A model generated the notes under the pieces. That model was not told the DNA's origin. It was given only the letters and a program-made list of their open reading frames with translations, and made no database searches. Position numbers and translations under genes: made by a program. DNA of 58,691 nt from Bacteroidia bacterium. GTDB lineage: Bacteria; Bacteroidota; Bacteroidia; Cytophagales; Flammeovirgaceae. Shown here piece by piece: positions 1 through 9,767 of this stretch. Within the stretch, counting starts at the first letter, position 1, and each line of letters begins with the position of its first letter. The stretch spans positions 1 through 58,691 of the forward strand of contig JAUIAB010000018.1 of NCBI GenBank assembly GCA_030425505.1, written 5' to 3'.

Positions 1-3000
1 CTCCTTCTGCTGTTCTCTTCCATTGAATTTAACTCTATTCTCGTTCCCACTTCCCACAGCAGCTGTATTATTGTAGGAGTTAAAGGCTAGCCCGAAGGGA
101 TAATAATCTTCTTCTTGCAATATGAATTTTTCAGCTATAGACATATCATCGAACCAGATCCAGGAGAGGGATCGTGCTAATATAGCTATTTTTATTTGCC
201 AGTTATCATTGAAGTCTTCGTGGTCTATGAGGATACTGGCTGTTAACTTTTTCCAATTGGATGTAACCCCTATTTCCTTTCTTTCTTCCTCTACAACATT
301 ACCATTTTCATCAAGCAGGGAAATAACTAAAATAGCCTTTTCACTACCCAGGTCATCTTCACCGCCACCACCAATGGGAGCACCTCTGCCTATTACATTG
401 TCTTTTTTATTGAATAGACCGAGGATATTAAACTGTACCCCAGGTCTTTTGCTTTTTTCTTTCTGCACTTCACCTTTGATTTGGGTAGGTTGCCCCAAGC
501 TTATCCCCACTTTGGGGAAGAAAACGCTTCTTCCTTCTACTCTTTCATTGTCTTGCGGTTCATTGCTAGCAGCCCACACCTCTGCAATAATCGTGGCACC
601 TCTATTTGCACTAATTGCTTCGGTATAGACATAACTTTGCGGATCGTCTGGGTCTCCAGAAAAGAGTTTTACAGAGTGATTTCCAGACCTAGCATTATCC
701 TCATTTCGGTACTCTTCTAGGTTTTCAAAGGTTTGCTCTTCCTCTTCGGCATTTTCTTCTTCTGCTGTCATCTTCCAGTCTCTTCCATCTCGTAGAGAGA
801 GGCGAAAGTTGCCTAGGTGATCCTTGTAGTGGTACTCATAGCCTTGCTCTGGCACATATCTACCTTCCGTTGTCTGAATAGCATTGACTGCACTATTTTC
901 ATAAAGCACCTCATTGACATAATCATTTTGGCTAATGGCTTCTCCATTTTGGAATACCTCCTTTTTGAGTTTAATCCCTTCTGCATTGTAGGTATATTGT
1001 ATGCGTGTACCACCTTCTTTTACCACAACTTCGGGAAGGTGCAGGTGATTGTACTGAATACGTTCAATCCCTTTATTGGCATCCATTTTCATATTTCCTG
1101 CAATGTCATAGGAGTACTCAGCATCTCCAGATTCAATATAGGGTTCAAGCCCATCCAGAAAATTTGGTGTCAGAACTTCTGCTTCTACATCATCTTCCAC
1201 GCCTATGAGGCTATTGGGGTTAATGGGGTTGTAGTAGTACTTCAGCTGATCGGAGATACCGTATTCTTGTTCCATTTTCCCATGCCTTTGAATGAACTGT
1301 ATATTCCCCTGATCATCGTATTGTAGGTGGCTTATTTCATGGTTTTCTCCTGGTAGAGTAGCATTCCAGGAATCGCCTCTTTCTTTGAGGTAGTATTCGG
1401 CATCCTTGAGCCTGGACATGGCATCGTAAGCATAACCATAGGCTCTGACTTTATTATCTGTAATAGAAGACCAAAGCGTATTGGCAATATTCCCGTCGTA
1501 CTTGGGTTCTTCTACTCCTACATCATACCTCAACTCATGAGCAAATAGGTGCTGCGCATCTATATTCTCAGGCTCATTCATATTTAAAAGCCACCCTCTT
1601 ATGTTGTAGGCATAATTAACCTCTTGAATGCTATCTCCCCATATTTTGTTCACCAATTCACCTTTTTCATTGTATTGATGGGTGAGCAGCATTTCTTCTG
1701 GGTTCTCATTTATCTGGTGGTATGCCCTTAGTAACCGATCCATATGGTCGTACTCGTATCGTTTTTTTACTTGTAGTCCTTCTAGACCTTCTTCTCTATT
1801 GTGTTGCCAGTGGGTAGCTTCAACCTGCCCAGTAAAGGTATATTTGGTGGTAGTAACATCTCTTCCTTCCAGATGATGATCCGCTATTTCCTGTATTACT
1901 CTTCCTTTTACATCGTAATAATATATTCTGGAAAGCCAGTTTTCTTCTTCTCCTAATATGCGTATTTTCATCCCTGTAATTAGCCCTTTTGTACTGCTCC
2001 AAGGTGCATAATCTATATCGTAACCCACATATTCATTAGCGGTGGACTGATAGTGATCTTCATTGTTTACCCTTCCATCTTCATCGAAATCATAGTGATC
2101 GTAGTAGTTTATTTTCAATAGCTCCGTAGCATTTATGGCAGGGTAGGAGAGGTCATAGTATCCATGCTTCCATAGGTCGGGGTTTTCAGCCTCTGCCAGA
2201 TCTTCTTTGTACACATGATGAACGTTCTGATTTTTTACTGCTTGCTGATGCTCTTCTCTGCTTCGGTTTTCATTGTCTTTGAATAGACCCTCGAAAACCA
2301 GTCGGTTAAATACATCGTACTTGTAGACTTTCCACCTTGGCTGAGGGTTTTGAGCATCTAATTCTCTTAAAAAAGCAGATTGCTCCATGACGAGCCGGTC
2401 GAGATTGTCATATACCTTGTAGGTGGTATCTGCACCGGGTATTTTGGTTTCCATCACCCTGCCTCTCTCATCGTAGGCATAATAGAAAACTAACTCTTTG
2501 GCAGCATGCGCATCTTGTACTTGTAAAATGCCTTCTTCCAGATCAAACTGGTTGGAACTTAGCCTTAAACCTTTCAATATCTTCGTAGCTTCAGGTGGGA
2601 GGACATACCGCAACCTTCCAAAATGATCATAGACATAATAGGTGTCGGCATAGTCTTTTTTATTATTATCTAATACCCCTTTTTCCACTCTTTTAAGAAC
2701 AATTCTCCCCAGCTTATCTTTATAAGTCAGCGTTTCTCTGTTTTCCTCACTTTCATCTTGTATGCCTTCCACCCAAAGGGCGCCTTCACCGTATTCAGAA
2801 ATAATTCCAGCTACCAAAGCAGATGAGGAAGCATTATTTCCCACCTTCCAGTGGATGATTTTCCCATCTTTGGCGTCGCTATTGGGTCTGTACTGGTAAT
2901 CCACAGCATGCTCCAGCTCACTCCCCGCCCAACTTTCACCTGGGGCAGCACTGTGCAAGAGCAAATCTCTAGGAGAAGCCTCAAAATAGTGCATCTGATA

Positions 3001-6000
3001 GGGAAACTGCGTTTTAGCGTAATTATTGGCTAACTCATCATTTTCTGGATTGTAGAACTGGAACAATTCCCCTTCGTTTAGATTCTCCTCTTCATCGTAC
3101 CAGTCGAGCGCCTTTGACCGATATAGCCCACTTTCACTTTCGGCAGTATAGGGCAGGAATAATTTGGGCTGCCTTCCAAAGGCATCGTACTGGATAGGAG
3201 AGATAACATCCCTTCCTAAAGGAGAGGCTTGCTTGATTACCTTTTGTGCTTCTCTTCCCAGACCGTCGAAGTATTGTGTTTCTACTATTACCTCTTCTTT
3301 GGGAGTAGGCACTTCTTCGTTCATTGCCGAGAGAATTTCCTCATCGGTCAGGTTAGGTACTTTTGCCGTAAACACACGTACATAATTTCCAGCAGCTAAG
3401 TCTTGTCCTGCTATTCTATCTTCTACCTCTCTGCCCTGAATACCTTTTGGTCTTCTTCTTCCATTTACTGGGTTAATAGGAGCTTGCGCACTTCCTGCTA
3501 TATCAACTGGATTGTCTTCCAGATCTAGCGGTCTGTTTCTTTGCTGGTCGGCAGCAAGCGTTTCTTCTCCAGGGTTTGCTTCGCAAGTGGAGATAGCTAG
3601 GGTAGGGAGAGTACCTGCTTTATGGGCAACGTCTACCCATAGAGATCGGTTTTCTCCAGCATCACATCGGTAGATTAAACGGTTATTATTGAGATAAAAT
3701 AGAAGCTCATCCTCTTTTCTTGTTATAGTGATGGATTCTCCTCCGTTTAATAGGCCGCTTTCCCATTTGGTATCTCCAAACTGTTGGATGCTCAGCTTTC
3801 CATATTCAAAAACACAGGCATACTCTATTCCGATGCTATTTAAGCTGCGTTCCATGCCAGAAAGCCCAATGGTATAAGCGCATGTATGTAGCCCTTCTTC
3901 TGGGATTACCCAACTCAAGCTTCCACTGCTGTTTTCTGCAAGTCTGCTTCGGGAGAAAGCTCCTGCCACACCCCAAGAAGCATCGTGTTCTGCGCTTAGC
4001 AATCGGTTTTCTTCTACCCTCAGATTGTCCCATCTCCTCCAGGCTATACCATAACCTAAGAGGTATACTTTGCTGTAGGCGGCACCTGTTTCTAGATCCT
4101 TAACTATCACCTTGTACTTGCCAGCAGGCAGGTTTTCTACCATAGCTTCATTACTGCCATTGTGCTTCCAGAGGTACTCATAGTTTCCACTCCCGCCCCT
4201 TACTTCTAGTGCGATAGATCCTCCCAGGTCTTCTTCCAGGCACTGAACAGGAGTTATGGTAGCATTAATCTGTAATGGTTCACAGAAGGTAGCTCCTATT
4301 TGAGGCAAAGACCCTGATTTTAGGAACCCGATAGTATAGAGAATAGAATGATCATCGTATTCTACCTCTGCTATTTGTTCGCTATTGTAATACGCTACTA
4401 ATCTTCCATTTAGCTTTTCTAATTTGAACTCGTCACCTGGTAGTATCGTATTGTTTACTACTGTGATTTCTTCGAAAACAGCATAAGAAGTATTTCCAGG
4501 TTCATACCGTAAAGCTAATGGGCTGATAGCAACATTGGTAGTGCTTCTCTCTTCCCAAAAGCCAATTTGGAAGGAAGAATTGATATTTTCTTGCGTAACC
4601 ACCCAGGAAATAGACCCTTCCAGGCCGAGATCTAAGCCATTTCGGCTGATGGCATAGGCATCTCCTAGAGCATCTGTTTCCTGCAGCTTGAGCCATTTAT
4701 TTTCTTCCTCATCCCATGCTAAACCTGTGGTTGCAGCCCAGTTTAAATGATTTGCTATTTGATACGATCTATTCACTTGCGCTCCATCTGCAGAGTGTAC
4801 TATTACAGAATAATTTCCTGCAGAAAGGTTGTTAATTTCACTTTCTTCTGCACCATTAGACCAGGTAAAGCTATATGGGGGAATTCCATCTGTTGGGTTT
4901 ATGCTAATGCTTCCCTGATTTTCTTCTCCTCCACAGTCATTGTGGTTGATAGATACATTAAGTGTAGGGTAGCAGAACTTTCCTGAATCTTCTGTAGTAG
5001 CCCAGTCCTCTATCTGCTCTGGAGAGATACCAGAGTTGTAGTAGCGAAGTTGATCCATCCATCCTTTAAAGTAACTTTCGCTTTCCTCTTTATTTCCCAA
5101 TAGGAGCTGATCCACATTAGCCATCGGCATATCGTTGCGTTGCAGTAATAGCTCTCCATCAAGATATACTTTCCAGAAAGGTCCTTCTGCTACAAGAGCT
5201 ATGTGCTTCCAGCTATCTTCTACAGGGGCTAGTACCAAGTCGATATTTTCCTCTTCTTCAAATACTTTTAGAACATAGCTTAGCACCCCTTCTCTTCGCT
5301 CTAGTACCACTTTTATTTTTCCGGACACATCCCAGTTTTTCGATCCTGAAAAAAGTATGGTATTTTCATTATGCTCCAGGTCTTGAGGCTTCACCCAGAA
5401 TGCCAGAGCCATGTTTTTGCTTACGGTGTCCTCCAAAACTTTACTTGCATGAGCTGCTATTCCAGGAAAATAAATTCCTTGATTTTCTCTTCCTTTGGAG
5501 GCGTATACGCCCTCCTGAGTATCAAAAGATGCTAATGATTGCTCTATATCACAGCTATTGAAGTCTTCTTCCATCTGTATGGAGGGATAGCAATAGCTCG
5601 GATTTAAAAGAAAGTTTTGGTATTCTTCTATTTGTTCTTCTTCCAGAGCATAATTGTAGACTTCTATCTCATCGATTAATCCATGGAAGCTCTTTTCCTC
5701 TTCTTCTTGCGCTCTGCCCAAGGCTATCGTATTTAGCGAGAAATCACTATCTATTTCTTCTGCCCATTCTATTTGCCCATTATTATAGGCAGACCATTGA
5801 TTTTCAGATTTTCGTACTACGATGTGTTGCCACTGATCCGATACTTCTGCAAGAAGTCTGGTTTGCGTTTCTTCATTCTCTTGTTTGATCAAAAGATTAT
5901 AGACCGGAGAGGGTTCATTCGGGTCGTATACAATAGTTACTTCGAAAGCACTTGTAGTATCGGATGCTACAAGTATAGTTTCCTGCTCGTCTCCTAAGGA

Positions 6001-9000
6001 TGCTGCCTTTTTAACCCAAAATGCAATGCTAAAGTCATCCAAAGAGCGAAAAAGAGGATAGTTAGCTCTCGTAGAATCGCCATCCATATAGAGAGCCGAT
6101 CCTTTTTTGCCAGATACCCAATGGGGATTATCTACTGAAAAGGATTCGTGCCAAACTTGATCGTATAGCCTTGCTCCACCGCATTCATCCAATGGTAGAT
6201 GGCTTATTAGCATAGGTGGGCAAGGAGCTGCGTCTGCGTCTTTTTCTACCTGAAAGTGCAAGCGTTTCTTTGTTCTTTCTTCTCCCTCTTTATAGTCCAG
6301 TTTTATGAAATGCCTGTTTGAAGATAAATCCCAATCTGTCTCTACTTGTGCATTGTTTGTGATCGTATTTCTGTGGCTTCCAACTACCTGCCAGTTGTCC
6401 CATTCGTAGATTCTATCAATAGATAGATTGCTGATGTAATAATAGTATTTTCGACAAAAATCTTCTATTTGCTGCTCTCCATTTAGTGCGATTCCAGCAT
6501 TTGTATTGAGCTCTACTTCTTTGCTTTGTAAAACCAGATCTGGATAATTTTCGTGGCTAATTGTGTAGTAGTATACCCCGCTGTCTTGTTCTACAATGGC
6601 TTCTAAGGGAAGTCTTCTTGTGTTTTCTGCATCACTTTCCAGAGCATTGTTTAAATCATCTTTATGCCATACGTATTTTATGTTTTCCAGCGTTGTATCT
6701 ATTTCTATGAAATAGTCTGGTTCAAATCCTTCCAATACTTTTAGGTAGGTATGTATGCCTACTCTTTGCTGAGGGGCATAGGTATATCTGGCAACATTTA
6801 ACTGATCAGCAGAGGCGACATCGGTGAAGGTGTATCGGTTGCCGCTAATATTGAGCTCTCGCAAGACAGGAAAAGGGTTCTCTTCCCAGGCAGGGAACGG
6901 GCTTCCCAGGTTGTTGTTTTCCAGTCGGAGGGTCTGTAGGTTTTCAAGAGAAGCCCAGCTTTGAGGTAGAGTTCCTTCCAGTTCATTGTCTTGCAGCCAT
7001 AGTTTCTCTAATCGTTCCCACTGGCTAATCCATTCGGGGATAGTACCAGAGAGGTTATTGTAGCCCGCATAAAATACGCGCATCTGTGCACAGTTTTGGT
7101 AGGACTGGGGTATTTCTCCTTCAATCTGATTTCTTTGGACTCTAAAATCCCGAAGCTGCTCAAGATTTCCTAAAGCTTCGGGGAGAGTTCCTGTAAGATT
7201 GTTGTCGTAGAGATGCAGATACTGTAGCATAGGCATCTCAGAAAGAGAAGCAGGAATAGTATCCGTAAGCTGATTCCCTTGTAAGTATAATTTTCGCAAA
7301 GATTGTAGTTCAGAAAGACTAGAAGGAATACTTCCACTTAGATCATTGTGATTTAGCTGCAGGTAAAAGATAGAAGATAGATTGGCTAGGCTTTCAGGTA
7401 TAGACCCAGTGAGTCCATTCATACCTAGGTAGAGATATCGCAGGTTTTCCAGGTTGCCCAAGCTTTCTGGTATTTGTCCACTAAAACGATTACTGGTTAA
7501 GTTTAATGTTTGTAACTCATTTAGCTCGCCTAGGTAGGCAGGCATTTCTCCACTTAGCGCATTGCCTCTGAGGTATAAGTATTTTAATGCCAGCAAGTTA
7601 CTCATGCTTTCTGGGAGCTCTCCATTCAGGCGGTTGTATTGCAAGTTTAGATTTTCTAAAAGCGCAAGGTCGCCTATACTTTCTGGAATAGCTCCAGTGA
7701 ACTGGTTAGAGCTGAGATCTAATCTTTTAAGGGAAGATAGCATTCCTATTTCTTCTGGAATAGTTCCCCATAAGCGGTTTCCTTGTAGTTGTAGATTCTC
7801 TAAAGAGTCTAAGCTAGAAAAAGTTTGTTCTAGATTTTCTATCTCGTTTAGGTTTCCCGATAGGTTATTTCTATTAAGGTTTAGAGATTTTACTTTACAA
7901 TTTTGGATAGCAACGCCATGCCAGTTTCGTATAGGTTCTTCTAAGTCCCAGGAGGTTGTCCAGTTATTGCCACCAGTGGCATGGTAAAGGGTTACCAGAG
8001 CCAGGGAATCGGATTCAATTGCTTCACCACATTGTTGTACTTGTATTTGAATTGGTGCGCTACTTAGAGTAAGCCCAGGAACTCTGGGGTTCGTAACTTG
8101 AACGGTATAGATTCCTGCATTTTGAGGAGTAATATTTTCTATCCAATAGTTATTTTCATTTCCTCTATAAATTTCTACTTCATCTTTGTGCCAGATATAC
8201 TCATTATCCTCTATTTCTTCATCAATTTCAAGGTTTATACGATGACTTTGTTCTATTACGATTTGAATGGTAGTATCCCTTCCAAAATTTTGTTGATTAG
8301 AGTAACTAACTCTATTAGCACTGTTGAGGCGTGGAATAATATCTTCAAAAGTTAATTGGTTATTGTGTATGTACAAATTATTCAAACCTTCCCAGTTGAA
8401 GTTTCCAAGTTCAGTTAAATTATTATTACTCAGATTTAAGGTTTGTAATTCTAACCACTCTCTACCATCAAAAGTGTTTAATCCATTGCTGGCTAAAGAA
8501 AGCGTTTGTAGAAGAGGCCAATTGTGTGTTTGTATCTCTGTTAAGTCATTTCCCGAAATATCTAGTTCTTTAAGTAAAGGCCATTCATAAGTTTGTATTT
8601 CTGTTATTCTATTAAGACTAAAGTTACCACCTAATGTGAAGTACTCTAGCCTTGGCCACTCATGGGTTTCAATTGTTTGTAATCTATTACGATCAATATT
8701 AAGAGTTGTTAGTCTAGGCCACTCCCTGCCTTGAAATTCTGAAAGATCATTGCCAGAGATATAAATGAGATCAAACCTAGGCCATTCGAAGGTTTCAAAC
8801 TCCTGTAGGTTATTGTTTGTTAAAGCTATTTGCTCTAAGCTAGGCCATTCACGTGTTTCTATTTCATCGAGCCTATTGTATTGTAGTTCTAGTTTTCTCA
8901 GCTGAGGCCATTCATGCGTTTGAATTTCTTGTAATCTGTTTCGAAAAAAGTATATACCCCATATTCTAGGCCACTCATGTGTGGTAAAGGATTCTACCTG

Positions 9001-9753
9001 ATTGTAGTTAAGTACTAGCCAACGAAGTATTGGCCATTCTTGGGTTTCTAGTTGAGAAATATTATTTCTTCCTAAGAAAATGCCTTGTAGATTAGGCCAT
9101 TCCCTTCCAATAAAAGCTTCCAGGCGATTATCATTAATTCGTAACCATCTTATAGAAGGCCAATTGGGCAAGTTTACCTCACTAATTTGATTGTTTCCTA
9201 GCCTTATCTCGCTTAATAAAGGCCATTCTTGCCCTGTAAAGGACTGGAGTTGATTGTTTTCAAGATTGATTAAAGTGATTGCATCGAGAGCTGCAAGATC
9301 TTCAGGTATTGTGGAAAGATTTTTTTCATTCAACTGTAGTTGCACGACCCTATTGTTTTCCAGAGTAACTCCTTCCCAAGTATTCACTGGTTGCTCTAGG
9401 TTCCAGCCCAAAGTATTTTCGGGATTCGCTTCGTGGAGAGCCACGAGAGCCAGGGAGTCTAGCTCGGCTACTTGTGCCTGGCTTGGGGTGTTTAGGAAGG
9501 CTAGAGTTGTTAGGGTTAATGCTAGTTTTAGGGAATGCGTTTTTATCGTACTTTTTGCTTGACCAAAAAGTACCAAAAAGTCAAGACAAAATAATTCCAG
9601 CCACACAGACCTACGCATCCATCGCGATTTTGTCCTGCCTACCCCACGTTTTGGAACGCTTTCTTGTACTTGGGAGAAAGTACTCGCTTTTTTTGCTCTA
9701 TTTTGAGTTGGGTTCAGGAGGGAAGAGGTTGAATATATAAATTTATTTTTCAT
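1..9753 (-). CDS. Giant secreted LRR/Ig/LamG/RHS-repeat protein (3' end beyond window)
   Basis: I followed this frame codon by codon from the ATG at 9753 to base 1 and met no stop, so at least 3251 residues are encoded and the C-terminus lies outside. Approximate order: a secretion signal ending near residue 93 (SQA-Q); about 14 leucine-rich repeats of 21-24 residues with an unusual E-W-P (145-470); an Ig-like domain (475-570); an LRR cap with a GGNNWT motif, then about 13 plant-type LRRs of the SGxIPxxL kind (575-985); a second Ig-like domain; two LamG-like domains (1185-1370 and 1390-1575); two SprB-like repeats (about 1600-1655 and 1830-1890); a DUF6443-like RHS entry region (about 2110-2215); and YD/RHS repeats to the edge. 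The RHS core motifs DHLGNFRLSL and DYYPFGL are separated by a carbohydrate-binding-like insert of about 210 residues. It follows the preceding RHS gene by 14 bp, so the two are probably co-transcribed. Likely exported or cell-surface; function unknown. Confidence 0.9.
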   Translation of the reverse strand, partial: MKNKFIYSTSSLLNPTQNRAKKASTFSQVQESVPKRGVGRTKSRWMRRSVWLELFCLDFLVLFGQAKSTIKTHSLKLALTLTTLAFLNTPSQAQVAELDSLALVALHEANPENTLGWNLEQPVNTWEGVTLENNRVVQLQLNEKNLSTIPEDLAALDAITLINLENNQLQSFTGQEWPLLSEIRLGNNQISEVNLPNWPSIRWLRINDNRLEAFIGREWPNLQGIFLGRNNISQLETQEWPILRWLVLNYNQVESFTTHEWPRIWGIYFFRNRLQEIQTHEWPQLRKLELQYNRLDEIETREWPSLEQIALTNNNLQEFETFEWPRFDLIYISGNDLSEFQGREWPRLTTLNIDRNRLQTIETHEWPRLEYFTLGGNFSLNRITEIQTYEWPLLKELDISGNDLTEIQTHNWPLLQTLSLASNGLNTFDGREWLELQTLNLSNNNLTELGNFNWEGLNNLYIHNNQLTFEDIIPRLNSANRVSYSNQQNFGRDTTIQIVIEQSHRINLEIDEEIEDNEYIWHKDEVEIYRGNENNYWIENITPQNAGIYTVQVTNPRVPGLTLSSAPIQIQVQQCGEAIESDSLALVTLYHATGGNNWTTSWDLEEPIRNWHGVAIQNCKVKSLNLNRNNLSGNLNEIENLEQTFSSLDSLENLQLQGNRLWGTIPEEIGMLSSLKRLDLSSNQFTGAIPESIGDLALLENLNLQYNRLNGELPESMSNLLALKYLYLRGNALSGEMPAYLGELNELQTLNLTSNRFSGQIPESLGNLENLRYLYLGMNGLTGSIPESLANLSSIFYLQLNHNDLSGSIPSSLSELQSLRKLYLQGNQLTDTIPASLSEMPMLQYLHLYDNNLTGTLPEALGNLEQLRDFRVQRNQIEGEIPQSYQNCAQMRVFYAGYNNLSGTIPEWISQWERLEKLWLQDNELEGTLPQSWASLENLQTLRLENNNLGSPFPAWEENPFPVLRELNISGNRYTFTDVASADQLNVARYTYAPQQRVGIHTYLKVLEGFEPDYFIEIDTTLENIKYVWHKDDLNNALESDAENTRRLPLEAIVEQDSGVYYYTISHENYPDLVLQSKEVELNTNAGIALNGEQQIEDFCRKYYYYISNLSIDRIYEWDNWQVVGSHRNTITNNAQVETDWDLSSNRHFIKLDYKEGEERTKKRLHFQVEKDADAAPCPPMLISHLPLDECGGARLYDQVWHESFSVDNPHWVSGKKGSALYMDGDSTRANYPLFRSLDDFSIAFWVKKAASLGDEQETILVASDTTSAFEVTIVYDPNEPSPVYNLLIKQENEETQTRLLAEVSDQWQHIVVRKSENQWSAYNNGQIEWAEEIDSDFSLNTIALGRAQEEEEKSFHGLIDEIEVYNYALEEEQIEEYQNFLLNPSYCYPSIQMEEDFNSCDIEQSLASFDTQEGVYASKGRENQGIYFPGIAAHASKVLEDTVSKNMALAFWVKPQDLEHNENTILFSGSKNWDVSGKIKVVLERREGVLSYVLKVFEEEENIDLVLAPVEDSWKHIALVAEGPFWKVYLDGELLLQRNDMPMANVDQLLLGNKEESESYFKGWMDQLRYYNSGISPEQIEDWATTEDSGKFCYPTLNVSINHNDCGGEENQGSISINPTDGIPPYSFTWSNGAEESEINNLSAGNYSVIVHSADGAQVNRSYQIANHLNWAATTGLAWDEEENKWLKLQETDALGDAYAISRNGLDLGLEGSISWVVTQENINSSFQIGFWEERSTTNVAISPLALRYEPGNTSYAVFEEITVVNNTILPGDEFKLEKLNGRLVAYYNSEQIAEVEYDDHSILYTIGFLKSGSLPQIGATFCEPLQINATITPVQCLEEDLGGSIALEVRGGSGNYEYLWKHNGSNEAMVENLPAGKYKVIVKDLETGAAYSKVYLLGYGIAWRRWDNLRVEENRLLSAEHDASWGVAGAFSRSRLAENSSGSLSWVIPEEGLHTCAYTIGLSGMERSLNSIGIEYACVFEYGKLSIQQFGDTKWESGLLNGGESITITRKEDELLFYLNNNRLIYRCDAGENRSLWVDVAHKAGTLPTLAISTCEANPGEETLAADQQRNRPLDLEDNPVDIAGSAQAPINPVNGRRRPKGIQGREVEDRIAGQDLAAGNYVRVFTAKVPNLTDEEILSAMNEEVPTPKEEVIVETQYFDGLGREAQKVIKQASPLGRDVISPIQYDAFGRQPKLFLPYTAESESGLYRSKALDWYDEEENLNEGELFQFYNPENDELANNYAKTQFPYQMHYFEASPRDLLLHSAAPGESWAGSELEHAVDYQYRPNSDAKDGKIIHWKVGNNASSSALVAGIISEYGEGALWVEGIQDESEENRETLTYKDKLGRIVLKRVEKGVLDNNKKDYADTYYVYDHFGRLRYVLPPEATKILKGLRLSSNQFDLEEGILQVQDAHAAKELVFYYAYDERGRVMETKIPGADTTYKVYDNLDRLVMEQSAFLRELDAQNPQPRWKVYKYDVFNRLVFEGLFKDNENRSREEHQQAVKNQNVHHVYKEDLAEAENPDLWKHGYYDLSYPAINATELLKINYYDHYDFDEDGRVNNEDHYQSTANEYVGYDIDYAPWSSTKGLITGMKIRILGEEENWLSRIYYYDVKGRVIQEIADHHLEGRDVTTTKYTFTGQVEATHWQHNREEGLEGLQVKKRYEYDHMDRLLRAYHQINENPEEMLLTHQYNEKGELVNKIWGDSIQEVNYAYNIRGWLLNMNEPENIDAQHLFAHELRYDVGVEEPKYDGNIANTLWSSITDNKVRAYGYAYDAMSRLKDAEYYLKERGDSWNATLPGENHEISHLQYDDQGNIQFIQRHGKMEQEYGISDQLKYYYNPINPNSLIGVEDDVEAEVLTPNFLDGLEPYIESGDAEYSYDIAGNMKMDANKGIERIQYNHLHLPEVVVKEGGTRIQYTYNAEGIKLKKEVFQNGEAISQNDYVNEVLYENSAVNAIQTTEGRYVPEQGYEYHYKDHLGNFRLSLRDGRDWKMTAEEENAEEEEQTFENLEEYRNEDNARSGNHSVKLFSGDPDDPQSYVYTEAISANRGATIIAEVWAASNEPQDNERVEGRSVFFPKVGISLGQPTQIKGEVQKEKSKRPGVQFNILGLFNKKDNVIGRGAPIGGGGEDDLGSEKAILVISLLDENGNVVEEERKEIGVTSNWKKLTASILIDHEDFNDNWQIKIAILARSLSWIWFDDMSIAEKFILQEEDYYPFGLAFNSYNNTAAVGSGNENRVKFNGREQQKE
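9541..9650. repeat. Dispersed repeat overlapping the 5' end of the giant gene
   Basis: Bases 9580-9643 closely match 40617-40680. Shared blocks include CAAAATAATTCCA, CCACACA and CGCATCCATC followed by CGATTTTG. The left part (TTTTGCTTGACCAAAAAGTA) resembles the 41455-41500 repeat. Here the repeat lies inside the open frame of the giant gene and encodes residues about 37-70, just before the hydrophobic secretion signal. At the other sites the family is intergenic. Confidence 0.75.
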
Positions 9754-9767
9754 TGCCTTTAGTTTTA

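Noticed and set aside
122-8590. Several plus-strand open frames of 60-169 codons opposite the giant gene
   Set aside because: They are antisense shadows of the 3251-codon frame, with unnatural composition and no family motifs.
8460-9240. Regular 60-70 bp repeats that might be a CRISPR array
   Set aside because: They are in frame with the giant gene, vary at codon level and encode leucine-rich repeats; there are no unique spacers of constant length and no cas genes.
9254-9740. Two plus-strand frames overlapping the start of the giant gene
   Set aside because: They read through the dispersed repeat and the antisense of the signal peptide; no protein family is evident.
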